This document shows, one piece after another, positions 16,830 to 25,137 of a stretch of DNA of 64,000 bases. The translations under genes and the position numbers were made by a program. The notes under the pieces were generated by a model. The model saw only the letters and a list, made by a program, of their open reading frames with translations, ran no database searches and was not told the origin of the DNA. The stretch's first letter is position 1. Each line of letters begins with the position of its first letter. Source of the DNA: an uncultured Verrucomicrobia subdivision 3 bacterium (lineage in GTDB: Bacteria; Verrucomicrobiota; Verrucomicrobiia; Limisphaerales; UBA11358); assembly GCA_903850425.1 (NCBI GenBank), contig CAINLR010000011.1, positions 18,346 through 82,345 on the forward strand. The letters run 5' to 3'.

Positions 16830-18175
16830 AATTTGGTGGCCGCCGGGTTGAGGGATTGATTCAGCGCCGTCCAACTCTGGGCCGCCGCAAAACCTTCCGT
16901 GACGTTCTGCCGCAAAAATTGATTCAGCTTCGGATGCAGCGCGATGGACTGGTCAATCGCGGCATTGCTGCCGGCGGGATACGCGCCGATGTTGATCAAA
17001 TCCGCGTTCTTGCGGTGGGTGGCCAGATGCTCGCGCGCGGCGGCGGTCAATTTTATTTTCTCCGGCGGCAGCAGATCGCGGTTCAAGCGGCTGACACTTT
17101 CGAGCACGTCAATCGCGGGATAGTGATTTTGGGTGGCGAGTTCGCGCGTCAGCACCACATGGCCGTCGAGAATCGAACGCACGGAATCGGCAATCGGATC
17201 ATTCATGTCGTCCGCCTCGACGAGCACCGTGAATAAGCCCGTGATGGAGCCCGTCTCGCCCGCACCGGCGCGTTCGAGCAATTGCGGCAGGAGCGAAAAA
17301 ACCGACGGGGTGTAGCCGCGCGTGGTCGGCGGCTCGCCCACCGCCAGACCGATCTCGCGTTGCGCCATCGCAAAACGCGTGACCGAATCCATCATCAACA
17401 AAACATTTTGTCCGGCGTCGCGAAAATATTCCGCGATCGCCATTGCCAGAAACGCGCCTTTGACGCGGTTCAGCGCCGGCTCGTTGGACGTGGCGACGAT
17501 GACCACGGATTTTTTGCGGCCGCGTTCATCCAGATCGCGCTCGATGAATTCGCGCACTTCCCGGCCGCGTTCGCCGATCAGCGCGATCACGTTCACATCG
17601 GCTTCCGCCTGCGACGCCATCATGCCCAGCAACGTGGATTTGCCGACCCCGCTGCCGGCAAAAATGCCGAGGCGCTGACCGCGACCGAGCGGCACAAACG
17701 TGTCCAACGCCTTGATGCCGGTTTGAAAAACCGTGTCAATGCGCTGGCGTTTGAGCGGATGCGGCGGACGCAGGTTGAGTCCGACAAAATGTTCGGCGGC
17801 GATCGCGCCGCGATCGTCAATCGGATTGCCCAAGCCATCAATCACGCGGCCTTTGAGCGCGCTGCCGACGGCGACCCGCATCGGCGCGCCGGTGGCAATG
17901 ACTTCGCTGCCGGGATGAATGCCGTGCAGTTCGCCCAACGGCATCAGGAGCAAATGATGATTCCGAAAACCGACGACTTCCGCGAGCATGTCCGCCTTGC
18001 CGCGTTCGGACTGGATGCGGACCACTTCGCCGAGCGCGGCGAGCGGCCCTTCCGATTCCACGACGAGACCGATGAGCTGCACCACGCGGCCGCAGGTTTC
18101 CGTGACGCGCGTTTCACGCACGCGGCGCAAGGCGCTTTGCATCCGGCTGGAAGAACATGGAAACGCGGGAGTCAT
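16826..18175 (-). CDS. fliI: Flagellum-specific ATPase FliI
   Basis: 449 residues. Walker A is GSGVGKST at 174-181, Walker B is in NVLLMMDSVTRFA, and the signature GEPPTTRGYTPSVFSLLPQL follows. The N-terminal beta-barrel (about 25-100) and C-terminal helical domain match F1-beta-like flagellar ATPases. FliI energises substrate delivery to the export gate with FliH and FliJ. It overlaps fliH by 4 bases (18172-18175) and fliJ by 4, indicating coupled translation. Confidence 0.97.
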   Translation of the reverse strand: MTPAFPCSSSRMQSALRRVRETRVTETCGRVVQLIGLVVESEGPLAALGEVVRIQSERGKADMLAEVVGFRNHHLLLMPLGELHGIHPGSEVIATGAPMRVAVGSALKGRVIDGLGNPIDDRGAIAAEHFVGLNLRPPHPLKRQRIDTVFQTGIKALDTFVPLGRGQRLGIFAGSGVGKSTLLGMMASQAEADVNVIALIGERGREVREFIERDLDERGRKKSVVIVATSNEPALNRVKGAFLAMAIAEYFRDAGQNVLLMMDSVTRFAMAQREIGLAVGEPPTTRGYTPSVFSLLPQLLERAGAGETGSITGLFTVLVEADDMNDPIADSVRSILDGHVVLTRELATQNHYPAIDVLESVSRLNRDLLPPEKIKLTAAAREHLATHRKNADLINIGAYPAGSNAAIDQSIALHPKLNQFLRQNVTEGFAAAQSWTALNQSLNPAATKL

Positions 18176-18756
18176 GCCAGGATGGCGTTGCGGAGCTGTT
18201 CAATTTTCGTTTCCCGCCGCGCGTCCACAAGCCCGAAGCGCGTCTGCAAAATACAACCGCCGCGGCTGACTTCGGCGGAATGGGCAAACCGCAGCGGCCC
18301 GATTTCCGGCAGGCCGGCGAGCAGCGGCGAATGATGTTCGCGCAATAACGTGAGATCGTCGGGATGCAGTTGCACCACGATTTCCGCAGTGTCCTCGGCC
18401 TGACGCAGCGCCTCGCGGACGACCGCTTCCACGGCAGGCGCATCAATCGGCAGGCCGGCGACCATTTTGCCGGCGGCTTCGACCGCAAGCAAAAGCAAAC
18501 TCGTCTCCGCTTCGTGCGCGACGTGCGGCAGGGTGCGCTGGAGGGAGTCTAAAATGCCGCGCTGAAGCTCGATGGTTTCGTTGCGCTGGGTGAGCAATTG
18601 TTCGTTCAGGGCGCTTTGGCCCTCGCACCGGCCGCGTTCGAAAGCGGCGGCTTCGCGCTCGGTCAGAAACTGCTGCCAGTCCTGGGACGGTGACCCCACG
18701 AGCAGGCGGACGTCGCTCAAAGGCCGGTCGAAATTGATGGGTTCAGACCATTTCAT
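18172..18756 (-). CDS. fliH: Flagellar assembly protein FliH
   Basis: 194 residues from the ATG at 18756, which overlaps the end of fliG by 14 bases; the longer frame upstream is fliG antisense-free overlap and low in plausibility. The N-terminal half is a long helix (REAAAFERGRCEGQSALNEQ). The C-terminal half has the FliH/V-ATPase E-like pattern LLLLAVEAAGKMVAGLPIDA, then EIVVQLHPDDLTLLREHHSP. FliH regulates FliI and tethers it to the C-ring. It is somewhat short but within the family range. Confidence 0.88.
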   Translation of the reverse strand: MKWSEPINFDRPLSDVRLLVGSPSQDWQQFLTEREAAAFERGRCEGQSALNEQLLTQRNETIELQRGILDSLQRTLPHVAHEAETSLLLLAVEAAGKMVAGLPIDAPAVEAVVREALRQAEDTAEIVVQLHPDDLTLLREHHSPLLAGLPEIGPLRFAHSAEVSRGGCILQTRFGLVDARRETKIEQLRNAILA

Positions 18757-19792
18757 TTTCGGTGACGCGGGTTTCGTCGAGGTCAATTTCGCCCTCGGCC
18801 TCGAGTTTGCGGACGGCATCAATGATGCGGAACTGCGCCGCCTCCACATCGCGCGGCTTGACCGCGCCCATGAAGGCGATTTCTTCCTGCACCGATTCGG
18901 CGGCGCGGCGCGAGATGTTGGCGAGCAACAGTTTCTTGAGCGCCTCGCTGGCTTTCTTAAGCGAGACGGTGAGGTCGCGCATGTCAATTTCGCGCATGAT
19001 GCGCTGGATGGCTCCGGGCGAGAGCAGCAGCAGGTCTTCGAACGTGAACATTTTCTTGCGGATGGAATTGGTCAGTTCGGGATTGCGATTTTCCAGACCG
19101 GTCAAAAATTCCCGGCTGACCGTTTTGTCCATCGCGTTGAGCACATCGGCCACGGTGGTGACGCCGCCGGTCTGCGACAGCGCACGCGTTTGCTTGACGC
19201 CGAGCCGTGTGTTGAGCACGTCCACCACTTTCTCCGCGACCTCCACCGGGGTCGGCGCGAGCGTGGCCAGCCGTTCAATCACCTGGTCGCGCTGGTCCGG
19301 CCGGAGCAGATTCAGCACTTGCGCCGATTTTTCCGGCGCGATGTGGCTGATGACAAAGGTGATCACCTGCGCCTGTTCGTCGCGGATGAGGTTGAAAATG
19401 TGGCGCGGATCCATGTCGGCGATGATCTGCATCGAGCCGAGCGGAGCCCGCGTCGTGGCGATGCGGCCGATCACGTCGCTGGCCTTGAATGCGCCGAGCG
19501 CCTTCTCCAGCGTATTCCGCGTCACGTCAATACCCGCGTAAATCGAGGTGCTGGCCGAGACGGCGATGGCGGAAAATTCCTGGAGAATTTGCTGCTGCTG
19601 GTCCCGCGAAATCAGATTAAACCGGGACATCTCACGCGAGATGGTCTCGATTTCGCGCGGCTGAAACTGGCGCAGCACCACGGCGGCGCTGTCCGGCCCA
19701 AGCATCACCAGCAAGGCTGCCAGCATCTGGGCCTTGGAAAGACTGCCGTTCTCGGCAGCGATGGAATCGGGATTGGCTTCAGCGGCGATCAT
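18743..19792 (-). CDS. fliG: Flagellar motor switch protein FliG
   Basis: 349 residues with the three FliG domains in order. The N-terminal part binds FliF (SKAQMLAALLVMLGPDSAAV). The middle part includes RIATTRAPLGSMQIIADMDP and the EHPQ-like segment RDEQAQVITFVISHIAPEKS. The C-terminal torque-generating domain has the charged helix TNSIRKKMFTFEDLLLLSPG and IQRIMREIDMRDLTVSLKKA. It overlaps fliF by 14 bases and fliH by 14. Confidence 0.96.
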   Translation of the reverse strand: MIAAEANPDSIAAENGSLSKAQMLAALLVMLGPDSAAVVLRQFQPREIETISREMSRFNLISRDQQQQILQEFSAIAVSASTSIYAGIDVTRNTLEKALGAFKASDVIGRIATTRAPLGSMQIIADMDPRHIFNLIRDEQAQVITFVISHIAPEKSAQVLNLLRPDQRDQVIERLATLAPTPVEVAEKVVDVLNTRLGVKQTRALSQTGGVTTVADVLNAMDKTVSREFLTGLENRNPELTNSIRKKMFTFEDLLLLSPGAIQRIMREIDMRDLTVSLKKASEALKKLLLANISRRAAESVQEEIAFMGAVKPRDVEAAQFRIIDAVRKLEAEGEIDLDETRVTENEMV

Positions 19793-21413
19793 GGGTTTCC
19801 GTTTCCGTGGTATGGCCGCGGTTCATCCAATCACGGATGGCCTGGGTCATGTTGTTGGGATTGTCCTTGATGAGCTTGTTCAGCACATCCACCGTGACGA
19901 CGCCGGGCTGCGGCTCAAAACTAAAGTCACCGAAGCGATTGTGGCCATTGCCGTTCCCGGTGGCGGTGCTCTTATAGCCGAGGCGGCCCACCGGCACACC
20001 AATGGGGATCTCCGGGACGGACGTGCTCTTGAACGCGCGCATCAAAACGAACAGCGCGACCAAGCCGAGTCCGGGATACATGAGACTGCGCGCGAGATTC
20101 ATCCAATAATCACGCTTGGTTTGCTGGTCCATTTGCTGCGTCAGATCATTTGCGAACTGGTCATTGAAGGGCATTTCTTCCAGCGCTACAATGTCGCCAC
20201 GCGTCGTGTCCGCGCCGATCGCGCTGGTGGCGATGCGGCGCAGTTTCTCCATTTCCTCCGGCGTGCGCGCCACCATTTTGCGGTCGGCACCCGTGCCTTC
20301 CATCTGGCTGGCGACGGTGATGGCGGCCGTGAGCCGTTTCAACCCGCCGACCGCCTGGGTCACTTCGGTGTGCACCTTGCCGACCTCATATTCGATGGTC
20401 GAGACCGACTTGTTGTTTTTGGTGTTGTTCACCGGGGCCGCCGCCACGGCATTGTTGGTGTCGGCGGTGTTGGCGGAAATGCCCGTCGCCTGATTGTTGG
20501 CGGCGGTGGCCGAACTCAAACTGTCATCCGTCTTGGTCTGCATTTTGACAACCTGTCCATCCGGGTCATACTTGTCCTCGGTCTTGGTGCTGGTGTCGTA
20601 ATTCACCTCCGCCGAAACGCGCACGATCGCCTGGCCGGGACCGAGGACTTTCTCGAGCATGTCCTGCGCTTTGCGCGCCAGATACAGTTCCAGGTTGCGA
20701 CGCATCGCGAGCTGCGACGTGGACAGCCCGGTGATGGAATCGTCATCCTGATTTTCCGAAAGCACGTTGCCCAGATTATCCACCACCGAAACGTGGTTGG
20801 GTTTCAAGCCCTCGACGGAATTGGCGACGAGAAAGCGGATGGAATTGATGGCCTGCGCGGGCAGTTGCGAATTGCCGCGCACGCGCACGAACACGGAGGC
20901 GGTCGCAAATTTATTCTTGTCGAGCAGCAACCGGTTTTCCGGCAGCACGATCATCACGCGCGCCGACTGGATCTCGTCCAACTGGCCGATGGTGCGGGAG
21001 AGTTCGCCTTGGAGCGCGCGGGTGTAATTGGCCCGCTGCACGAAATCGGAAATGCCGAAGTTCGGCTTGTCGAAAATCTCGAAACCTACGCCGTCGCCCT
21101 GCGGAATGCCCTTGCCCGCCAGATTCATCCGCATCGTATAAATTTTTTCGGTGGGCACGGAAATGGAACCGCCGCTGCTGACTTTGTAAGGCACCTTGGC
21201 GTCGTCGAGCGCGGCCGTCACCTTGGACGCTTCGGCGTCGGAGAGGCCGCCGTAAAGCAGCCCGTAGTCCGTGTGCGACGACCAGAGGCTGATCGCCGCG
21301 AGACCCGCGATCAGCACGAAGGTGGCGGCGGCCACACTGACCCGCTGGCTCGCCCCGAGCTGACCCCAGATGTCGGCCAGTTGCTTGCCGAGTTTGGAAA
21401 GATTTTGATTCAT
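19779..21413 (-). CDS. fliF: Flagellar M-ring protein FliF
   Basis: 544 residues with two membrane helices: VSVAAATFVLIAGLAAISLW near the N-terminus and SLMYPGLGLVALFVLMRAF near residue 450. The ring-building motif domain holds LLYGGLSDAEASKVTAALDD and YTRALQGELSRTIGQLDEIQ, with SARVMIVLPENRLLLDKNKF after it. A C-terminal FliG-binding tail ends the protein (VDVLNKLIKDNPNNMTQAIR). A low-complexity Asn/Ala loop occupies about 300-340. It starts 9 bases after fliE ends. Confidence 0.97.
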   Translation of the reverse strand: MNQNLSKLGKQLADIWGQLGASQRVSVAAATFVLIAGLAAISLWSSHTDYGLLYGGLSDAEASKVTAALDDAKVPYKVSSGGSISVPTEKIYTMRMNLAGKGIPQGDGVGFEIFDKPNFGISDFVQRANYTRALQGELSRTIGQLDEIQSARVMIVLPENRLLLDKNKFATASVFVRVRGNSQLPAQAINSIRFLVANSVEGLKPNHVSVVDNLGNVLSENQDDDSITGLSTSQLAMRRNLELYLARKAQDMLEKVLGPGQAIVRVSAEVNYDTSTKTEDKYDPDGQVVKMQTKTDDSLSSATAANNQATGISANTADTNNAVAAAPVNNTKNNKSVSTIEYEVGKVHTEVTQAVGGLKRLTAAITVASQMEGTGADRKMVARTPEEMEKLRRIATSAIGADTTRGDIVALEEMPFNDQFANDLTQQMDQQTKRDYWMNLARSLMYPGLGLVALFVLMRAFKSTSVPEIPIGVPVGRLGYKSTATGNGNGHNRFGDFSFEPQPGVVTVDVLNKLIKDNPNNMTQAIRDWMNRGHTTETETHDRR

Positions 21414-21422
21414 TTAGATTCC

Positions 21423-21770
21423 CTAAATCTGCATCCGCATGATTTCCTGGTAGGACTCCAGCAGTTTGTTGCGCACCTCGACCATGAGCTGGAACGAGAC
21501 GCTTGCTTCCTCCATGCCGATGACGGCCTGATGCAACGGCACGTTTTGTCCGCTCTGGAGGGCATTGACCATCTGACCAGAAACTTGCTGCTTGGCGTTC
21601 ACTTCCGAAACCATCTTGCCCAGCATCGAGGAAAAAACATCGCCGCCAATGGGCGTGCCGCTCGTGACCGGCGCCGACGCCGGCAACTGCGAGAGGTCGC
21701 GGTTGGTAAGTTCCCGGACCTGCGGCAGCGAACCGGCTGAATAAGCGGGGATGGACGAGAGCGGTGACAC
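21423..21770 (-). CDS. fliE: Flagellar hook-basal body complex protein FliE
   Basis: 115 residues. The C-terminal half is the conserved FliE helix pair (VSEVNAKQQVSGQMVNALQS and EEASVSFQLMVEVRNKLLES). The N-terminus is a Ser/Pro-rich tail. FliE joins the MS-ring to the proximal rod. It lies between flgC and fliF, the common arrangement. Confidence 0.94.
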   Translation of the reverse strand: MSPLSSIPAYSAGSLPQVRELTNRDLSQLPASAPVTSGTPIGGDVFSSMLGKMVSEVNAKQQVSGQMVNALQSGQNVPLHQAVIGMEEASVSFQLMVEVRNKLLESYQEIMRMQI

Positions 21771-21791
21771 AGGTTAAGCGGGTTAAAGGGT

Positions 21792-22217
21792 TTAGTGCCG
21801 GCCCATCGCCAGCGTTTGCATGGCCATGGAACGCGCGTTTTTGACAACGGCGAGGTTCGCCTCATAGGTGCGCGAGGCCGAAATCATGTCGGCCATTTCC
21901 TCATGGATGTTGATGTTCGGCATCGCCACGTTGCCTTTCGCATCGGCTTCGGGATTGGTGGGGTCGTGCAGTTGGAGCGGCGGACGCCGATCTCTTTCAA
22001 TGCGGGCGACCTGCGTGGTGGGCAGCTCCGCCTGGCTGCCGTCCATGGCCGTCTTCAAAACCGATTCGAACACCACCACGCGCCGCTGATAAGGTTGGCC
22101 ATTCACGTCGTGGGCCGTGTGCGCGTTCGCGATGTTTTGGGAAATGACATCCAGCCGCGTGCGCTCGGCGTCGAGCGCGGACGAGGTGTTCTGGATGCCG
22201 GTGAGAAGGTTGATCAT
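21792..22217 (-). CDS. flgC: Flagellar basal-body rod protein FlgC
   Basis: 141 residues. The N-terminal rod motif (LDVISQNIANAHTAHDVNGQ, with PYQRRVVVFE after it) and the C-terminal segment NPEADAKGNVAMPNINIHEE and MADMISASRTYEANLAVV are characteristic of FlgC. It forms part of the proximal rod. It begins 10 bases after flgB. Confidence 0.96.
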   Translation of the reverse strand: MINLLTGIQNTSSALDAERTRLDVISQNIANAHTAHDVNGQPYQRRVVVFESVLKTAMDGSQAELPTTQVARIERDRRPPLQLHDPTNPEADAKGNVAMPNINIHEEMADMISASRTYEANLAVVKNARSMAMQTLAMGRH

Positions 22218-22227
22218 AACGGTTCAA

Positions 22228-22608
22228 TTATGATTTGCCCGTGATGGCCATGCGCATTTTCGCCAACATGCCGCTGACCATCTGGGTTTCGAGCGAGTGC
22301 GTGATGGCATTTTGATTCATGCGCATCAATTCCGCCTCGAGATGCACCGTGTTGCCGTCTTTGCTGTTGGGAATCGAAGTCAAGTCCGCGGCCAAGGTGG
22401 GTTTGAGCGAAGCGAGTTGCGACGCATCGCCGGACGAACTGGCGCGCTGCAACTCCTGCTCGAACGACGGCGCGAGGTCCACGCGTTTGTAACCGGGCGT
22501 TTCGAGGTTGGCCAGATTGTTGGCGATGGCTTCCTGCCGGAGCGCCACCGCATCCAGCGTTTTCTTGGCTGTAAGATAGTTGGGCTGGGAGAACAGGGCT
22601 TCAATCAT
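22228..22608 (-). CDS. flgB: Flagellar basal-body rod protein FlgB, first gene of the operon
   Basis: 126 residues. It begins IEALFSQPNYLTAKKTLDA and has the rod motif ALRQEAIANNLANLETPGYK, then ends ALETQ-type helices (NQNAITHSLETQMVSGMLAK). The N-terminus aligns with ordinary FlgB starts, so the ATG at 22608 is secure. It is the promoter-proximal gene of a 20-gene block running to 7651. No good Shine-Dalgarno is visible; a sigma-54-like promoter would leave only about 7 bases of leader. Confidence 0.96.
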   Translation of the reverse strand: MIEALFSQPNYLTAKKTLDAVALRQEAIANNLANLETPGYKRVDLAPSFEQELQRASSSGDASQLASLKPTLAADLTSIPNSKDGNTVHLEAELMRMNQNAITHSLETQMVSGMLAKMRMAITGKS

Positions 22609-22626
22609 ACAATTGAAGCCTGAGAA

Positions 22627-22641
22627 GCAATGACGATGCCA
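22627..22641 (-). promoter_or_regulatory. Candidate sigma-54 promoter upstream of flgB
   Basis: On the minus strand the sequence TGGCATCGTCATTGC followed by T matches the -24/-12 pattern (GG, ten bases, GC; consensus TGGCAC-N5-TTGCW) with one clear mismatch. It is nearly the same as the element before the pseudopilin gene at 27374-27389. The predicted start near 22615 leaves only about 7 bases before the flgB ATG, which weakens the call. Confidence 0.35.
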
Positions 22642-22994
22642 TCGGCAGAAAAGCGCGTAAAACCAAGGGTTTTCATCAGGCGCCGGCGGGGCCTGGGCAA
22701 ATGTTACCGTGCGCCGCGAACCGACTAGGCAAGGTTGTCAGGGCAGACCCACACGCCGCCCGCCAACGCCTTCGGCTCTGGCAATGGCATAGCCGTCATG
22801 CCGGCGGGCTCAGGCGGTTGGCGGCGTTGGCCGCGCTCCGCGCTGGCAGCTTGGCGGCGGGCACCGGCAGACTGGCAGGAACACGATCCAGCCTTTCTTT
22901 CACCCGATTGCCGGTTTACGCACCAGACCCGTGTCGCCATGCTGGGCCGAGCGGGCGCATCCGGAATGTCCCCAAGTAAGGTCCTCTAAACACC
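22642..22994. other. Intergenic region between flgB and cysE, no gene seen
   Basis: GC-rich, with many GGCGG/CCGCC runs and no convincing coding frame on either strand; short frames here lack recognisable domains. It must hold the rest of the flagellar operon promoter region on the minus strand and the 3' end of the serine acetyltransferase transcript. No strong terminator hairpin was found. Confidence 0.5.
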
Positions 22995-23909
22995 TCAAAT
23001 CTGAAAATCCAGCGCGGCGTTTTTTTCGGCTTTGCTCAGGACGCGCATGTCCAGGCCATCGTAAATCACCAATGAATTCGGCTGCACGCTGTCCATGATG
23101 AACACGTTGCCGCCGATGGTGCTGCCTGCGCCAATGATGGTTTCACCGCCCAGAATCGTCGCGCCGGGATAAATCGTCACGCGGTCCTCAATGGTCGGAT
23201 GGCGCTTCTTGCCTTTCAGCAGTTGGCCGCCGGCCGTGGATTTTGCGCCGAGCGTCGTGCCGTGATACATCTTTACATGGTTCCCGATGATGGCCGTCTC
23301 GCCGACGACCGTGCCAGTGCAATGATCCACAAAAAAGTGCGAGCCGATCTTCGCGCCCGGATGCAAATCCATGCCCGTGCGCGCATGGGCCCACTCGCTC
23401 ATGATGCGCGGAATGAGTGCGACATCTTTCAAATACAGCTCATGCGCCAGCCGCTGCACGGAAATGGCCTCGACAAACGGATACGACACGATGATCTCTT
23501 CCTTGCTCGCCGCCGCCGGGTCGCCATCGAACGCCGCCTCCACATCCGTCTGCAAAATATCGCGGATGCGCGGCAGGCGGCCGAGAAATTCCACCGTCAA
23601 CTGGTGAGCCGCGTGGGGAATCTCTTTTTTGACCAAGCCCGCCGGCGGCAGGTATTCGAGGCTCTTGCGGATTTCGTCCTCCAGCTTTCCCAACACCGAA
23701 TCCAGCAACGCCGCCGTCTCGACTTTGATCTCCGATGAGTGAATCAACTTCTCATCGAAGAAACCGGGGAACAGCAGCCGCAACAAATCCTGCGCGATGG
23801 CGGTGACGACGCGCTTGGACGGCAGGTTTTTACCGTCGAGATGATTAATGCCGCCGGTCTTCGCGTAAGACGCGACCAGTTGGTTGGCAAGTTGAGTGAC
23901 CGTTTCCAT
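22995..23909 (-). CDS. cysE: Serine O-acetyltransferase (EpsC/CysE-like)
   Basis: 304 residues from the ATG near 23909; the upstream in-frame start would overlap the ilvH promoter. The N-terminal 170 residues are helical (LANQLVASYAKTGGINHLDG, and ELYLKDVALIPRIMSEWAHA before the catalytic part). The C-terminal left-handed beta-helix has GMDLHPGAKIGSHFFVDHCT, with GTVVGETAIIGNHVKMY and TIEDRVTIYPGATILGGETI. His in DLHPGA and DHCTG match the catalytic histidines of the family. The enzyme makes O-acetylserine for cysteine synthesis. The long N-terminal part resembles the EpsC-type enzymes found outside enterobacteria. It is transcribed divergently from ilvH. Confidence 0.88.
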   Translation of the reverse strand: METVTQLANQLVASYAKTGGINHLDGKNLPSKRVVTAIAQDLLRLLFPGFFDEKLIHSSEIKVETAALLDSVLGKLEDEIRKSLEYLPPAGLVKKEIPHAAHQLTVEFLGRLPRIRDILQTDVEAAFDGDPAAASKEEIIVSYPFVEAISVQRLAHELYLKDVALIPRIMSEWAHARTGMDLHPGAKIGSHFFVDHCTGTVVGETAIIGNHVKMYHGTTLGAKSTAGGQLLKGKKRHPTIEDRVTIYPGATILGGETIIGAGSTIGGNVFIMDSVQPNSLVIYDGLDMRVLSKAEKNAALDFQI

Positions 23910-24012
23910 AGCCGCCAATTTACACAAATCCACGAACGCAAAAAGTCTAATTTGGCGGCTGGGAAAAAGGCGTCCGCGCGCGCCGGCTAATTTTAATGAG
24001 CACGCCAGCTTA

Positions 24013-24051
24013 AATTTGCAAATTGACCACATTTCCTCGCGTTGCTAGGCT
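24013..24051 (+). promoter_or_regulatory. Promoter/operator module of ilvH
   Basis: A perfect 12-base palindrome AATTTGCAAATT (24013-24024) runs into a -35-like TTGACC (24023-24028). After a 17-base spacer comes TAGGCT preceded by TGC, an extended -10 form (24046-24051). The same arrangement with identical spacing precedes ilvC at 25137-25175, so this is very likely a functional, co-regulated promoter. Confidence 0.75.
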
Positions 24052-24075
24052 TGCCGTCCGTTCCAAACGGTTTTT

Positions 24076-24549
24076 ATGCGACACACCATTTCAGTTCTTG
24101 TGGAAAATAAGTTCGGCGTGCTCACGCGCGTGGCCGGGCTGTTCAGCGGCCGCGGCTACAACATTGACACGCTCAACGTCGGCCCGACGCACGATCCAGT
24201 TTTGTCGCGCATGACCATCGTCACGCACGGCGACGAGGCGACGCTGGAACAAATCGTCAAGCAACTCAACAAACTGCCGAACGTCATCAAGGTGCAGAAT
24301 TTCAGCGAGGGCGAATATGTGGACCGCGAACTCGTGCTGGTGAAGGTCGGCGTGGATTCCAAGTCGCGCGCCGAGGTGATGCAGATCACGGACATTTTCC
24401 GCGCGAAAATCGTGGATGTGCAGCCCAAGTCGCTCACGGTCGAAATCACCGGCAGCGGCAGCAAAGTGGAAAAATTTCTCGGCTTGATGCAGACGTTCGG
24501 CGTGCTGGAATTGACGCGCACCGGGCAGGTGGCGCTGCCCAGAAAATAA
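24076..24549 (+). CDS. ilvH: Acetolactate synthase small (regulatory) subunit
   Basis: 157 residues. The N-terminal ACT domain (about 3-78) carries HTISVLVENKFGVLTRVAGL and the RGYNIDTLNVGPT segment; the C-terminal domain has VDRELVLVKVGVDSKSRAEV, DIFRAKIVDVQPKSLTVEIT and ends with LGVLELTRTGQVAL-like sequence. It binds valine and activates the catalytic IlvB/IlvG subunit at the first common step of branched-chain amino-acid synthesis. No ilvB lies in the window. It shares its promoter type with ilvC 1.1 kb downstream. Confidence 0.95.
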   Translation: MRHTISVLVENKFGVLTRVAGLFSGRGYNIDTLNVGPTHDPVLSRMTIVTHGDEATLEQIVKQLNKLPNVIKVQNFSEGEYVDRELVLVKVGVDSKSRAEVMQITDIFRAKIVDVQPKSLTVEITGSGSKVEKFLGLMQTFGVLELTRTGQVALPRK

Positions 24550-24602
24550 TTTCCGCCCGGCTGGTTGAGCGCCCGGCCGCATTGTTGTATGGTTGAATCG
24601 TG

Positions 24603-24884
24603 ATGAAAAAAATCACCGCATTAAAGGTTTTGGACAATTACCGCGTCTGGCTGCGTTTCAGCGACGGCGTGGAAGGTGAAGTGGATTTTTCTTCAAAACC
24701 GCGCACGGGCGTTTTTGCTTTTTGGAGCAGTTATGACAATTTCCTCAAAGCGCGCATTGGTGATTTCGGCGAATTGGTTTGGAATGACCAGCTTGATTTT
24801 TGCCCCGATTCCCTCTGGCGGCAAGTGACCGGCGAAAATTCCAAAGGGTTATTGGATCAAAACCCGCAACCTGTCCATGCCTGA
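24603..24884 (+). CDS. DUF2442-type small protein
   Basis: 93 residues from the ATG at 24603 (a GTG directly before it is also possible). The N-terminal pattern KKITALKVLDNYRVWLRFSD, then EGEVDFSSKP, and the DQLDFCPDSLWRQ near the end are typical of DUF2442 proteins. These are often encoded beside DUF4160 proteins, as here, and have no established biochemical role. It overlaps the DUF4160 gene by 8 bases. The pair interrupts the ilvH-ilvC neighbourhood. Confidence 0.8.
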   Translation: MKKITALKVLDNYRVWLRFSDGVEGEVDFSSKPRTGVFAFWSSYDNFLKARIGDFGELVWNDQLDFCPDSLWRQVTGENSKGLLDQNPQPVHA

Positions 24885-25137
24885 AATCAGCAGGTTTCTC
24901 GGGATTTCGATTCGGATGTATCGGGACGAACATCTGCCGCCGCATTTCCACGCGATTTACAACGAGTTCGCCGCGCAAATTTCCATCCGGCATCCAGCCA
25001 TCCTCAATGGTAAACTGCCGCCCCGCGTGCTCGGTTATGTGATTGAATGGGCTTCATTGCACGAAAATGAACTGGCGCAATGTTGGGAGGCCGCGCGCGG
25101 CGACCAAGTGATTGGGAAAATTGAACCGTTGATCTGA
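24877..25137 (+). CDS. DUF4160-type small protein
   Basis: 86 residues with the DUF4160 pattern PEISRFLGISIRMYRDEHLP, then PHFHAIYNEFAAQISI and LPPRVLGYVIEWASLHENEL. The conserved PPHFH and the trailing helix are characteristic. Partner of the preceding DUF2442 gene. Such pairs have sometimes been discussed as toxin-antitoxin-like because they are small, paired and mobile; nothing here shows toxicity. The stop codon shares its last base with the ilvC operator. Confidence 0.82.
   Translation: MPEISRFLGISIRMYRDEHLPPHFHAIYNEFAAQISIRHPAILNGKLPPRVLGYVIEWASLHENELAQCWEAARGDQVIGKIEPLI

Noticed and set aside
19734..21740. 668-codon plus-strand open frame antisense to fliG, fliF and fliE
   Set aside because: It covers three well-recognised genes on the other strand and has a His/Arg/Gly-rich composition typical of antisense frames in GC-rich DNA; no domain is visible.
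24603..25137. DUF2442/DUF4160 pair as a toxin-antitoxin system
   Set aside because: Size and pairing are suggestive, but no toxin fold, no antitoxin DNA-binding motif and no autoregulatory site was seen.
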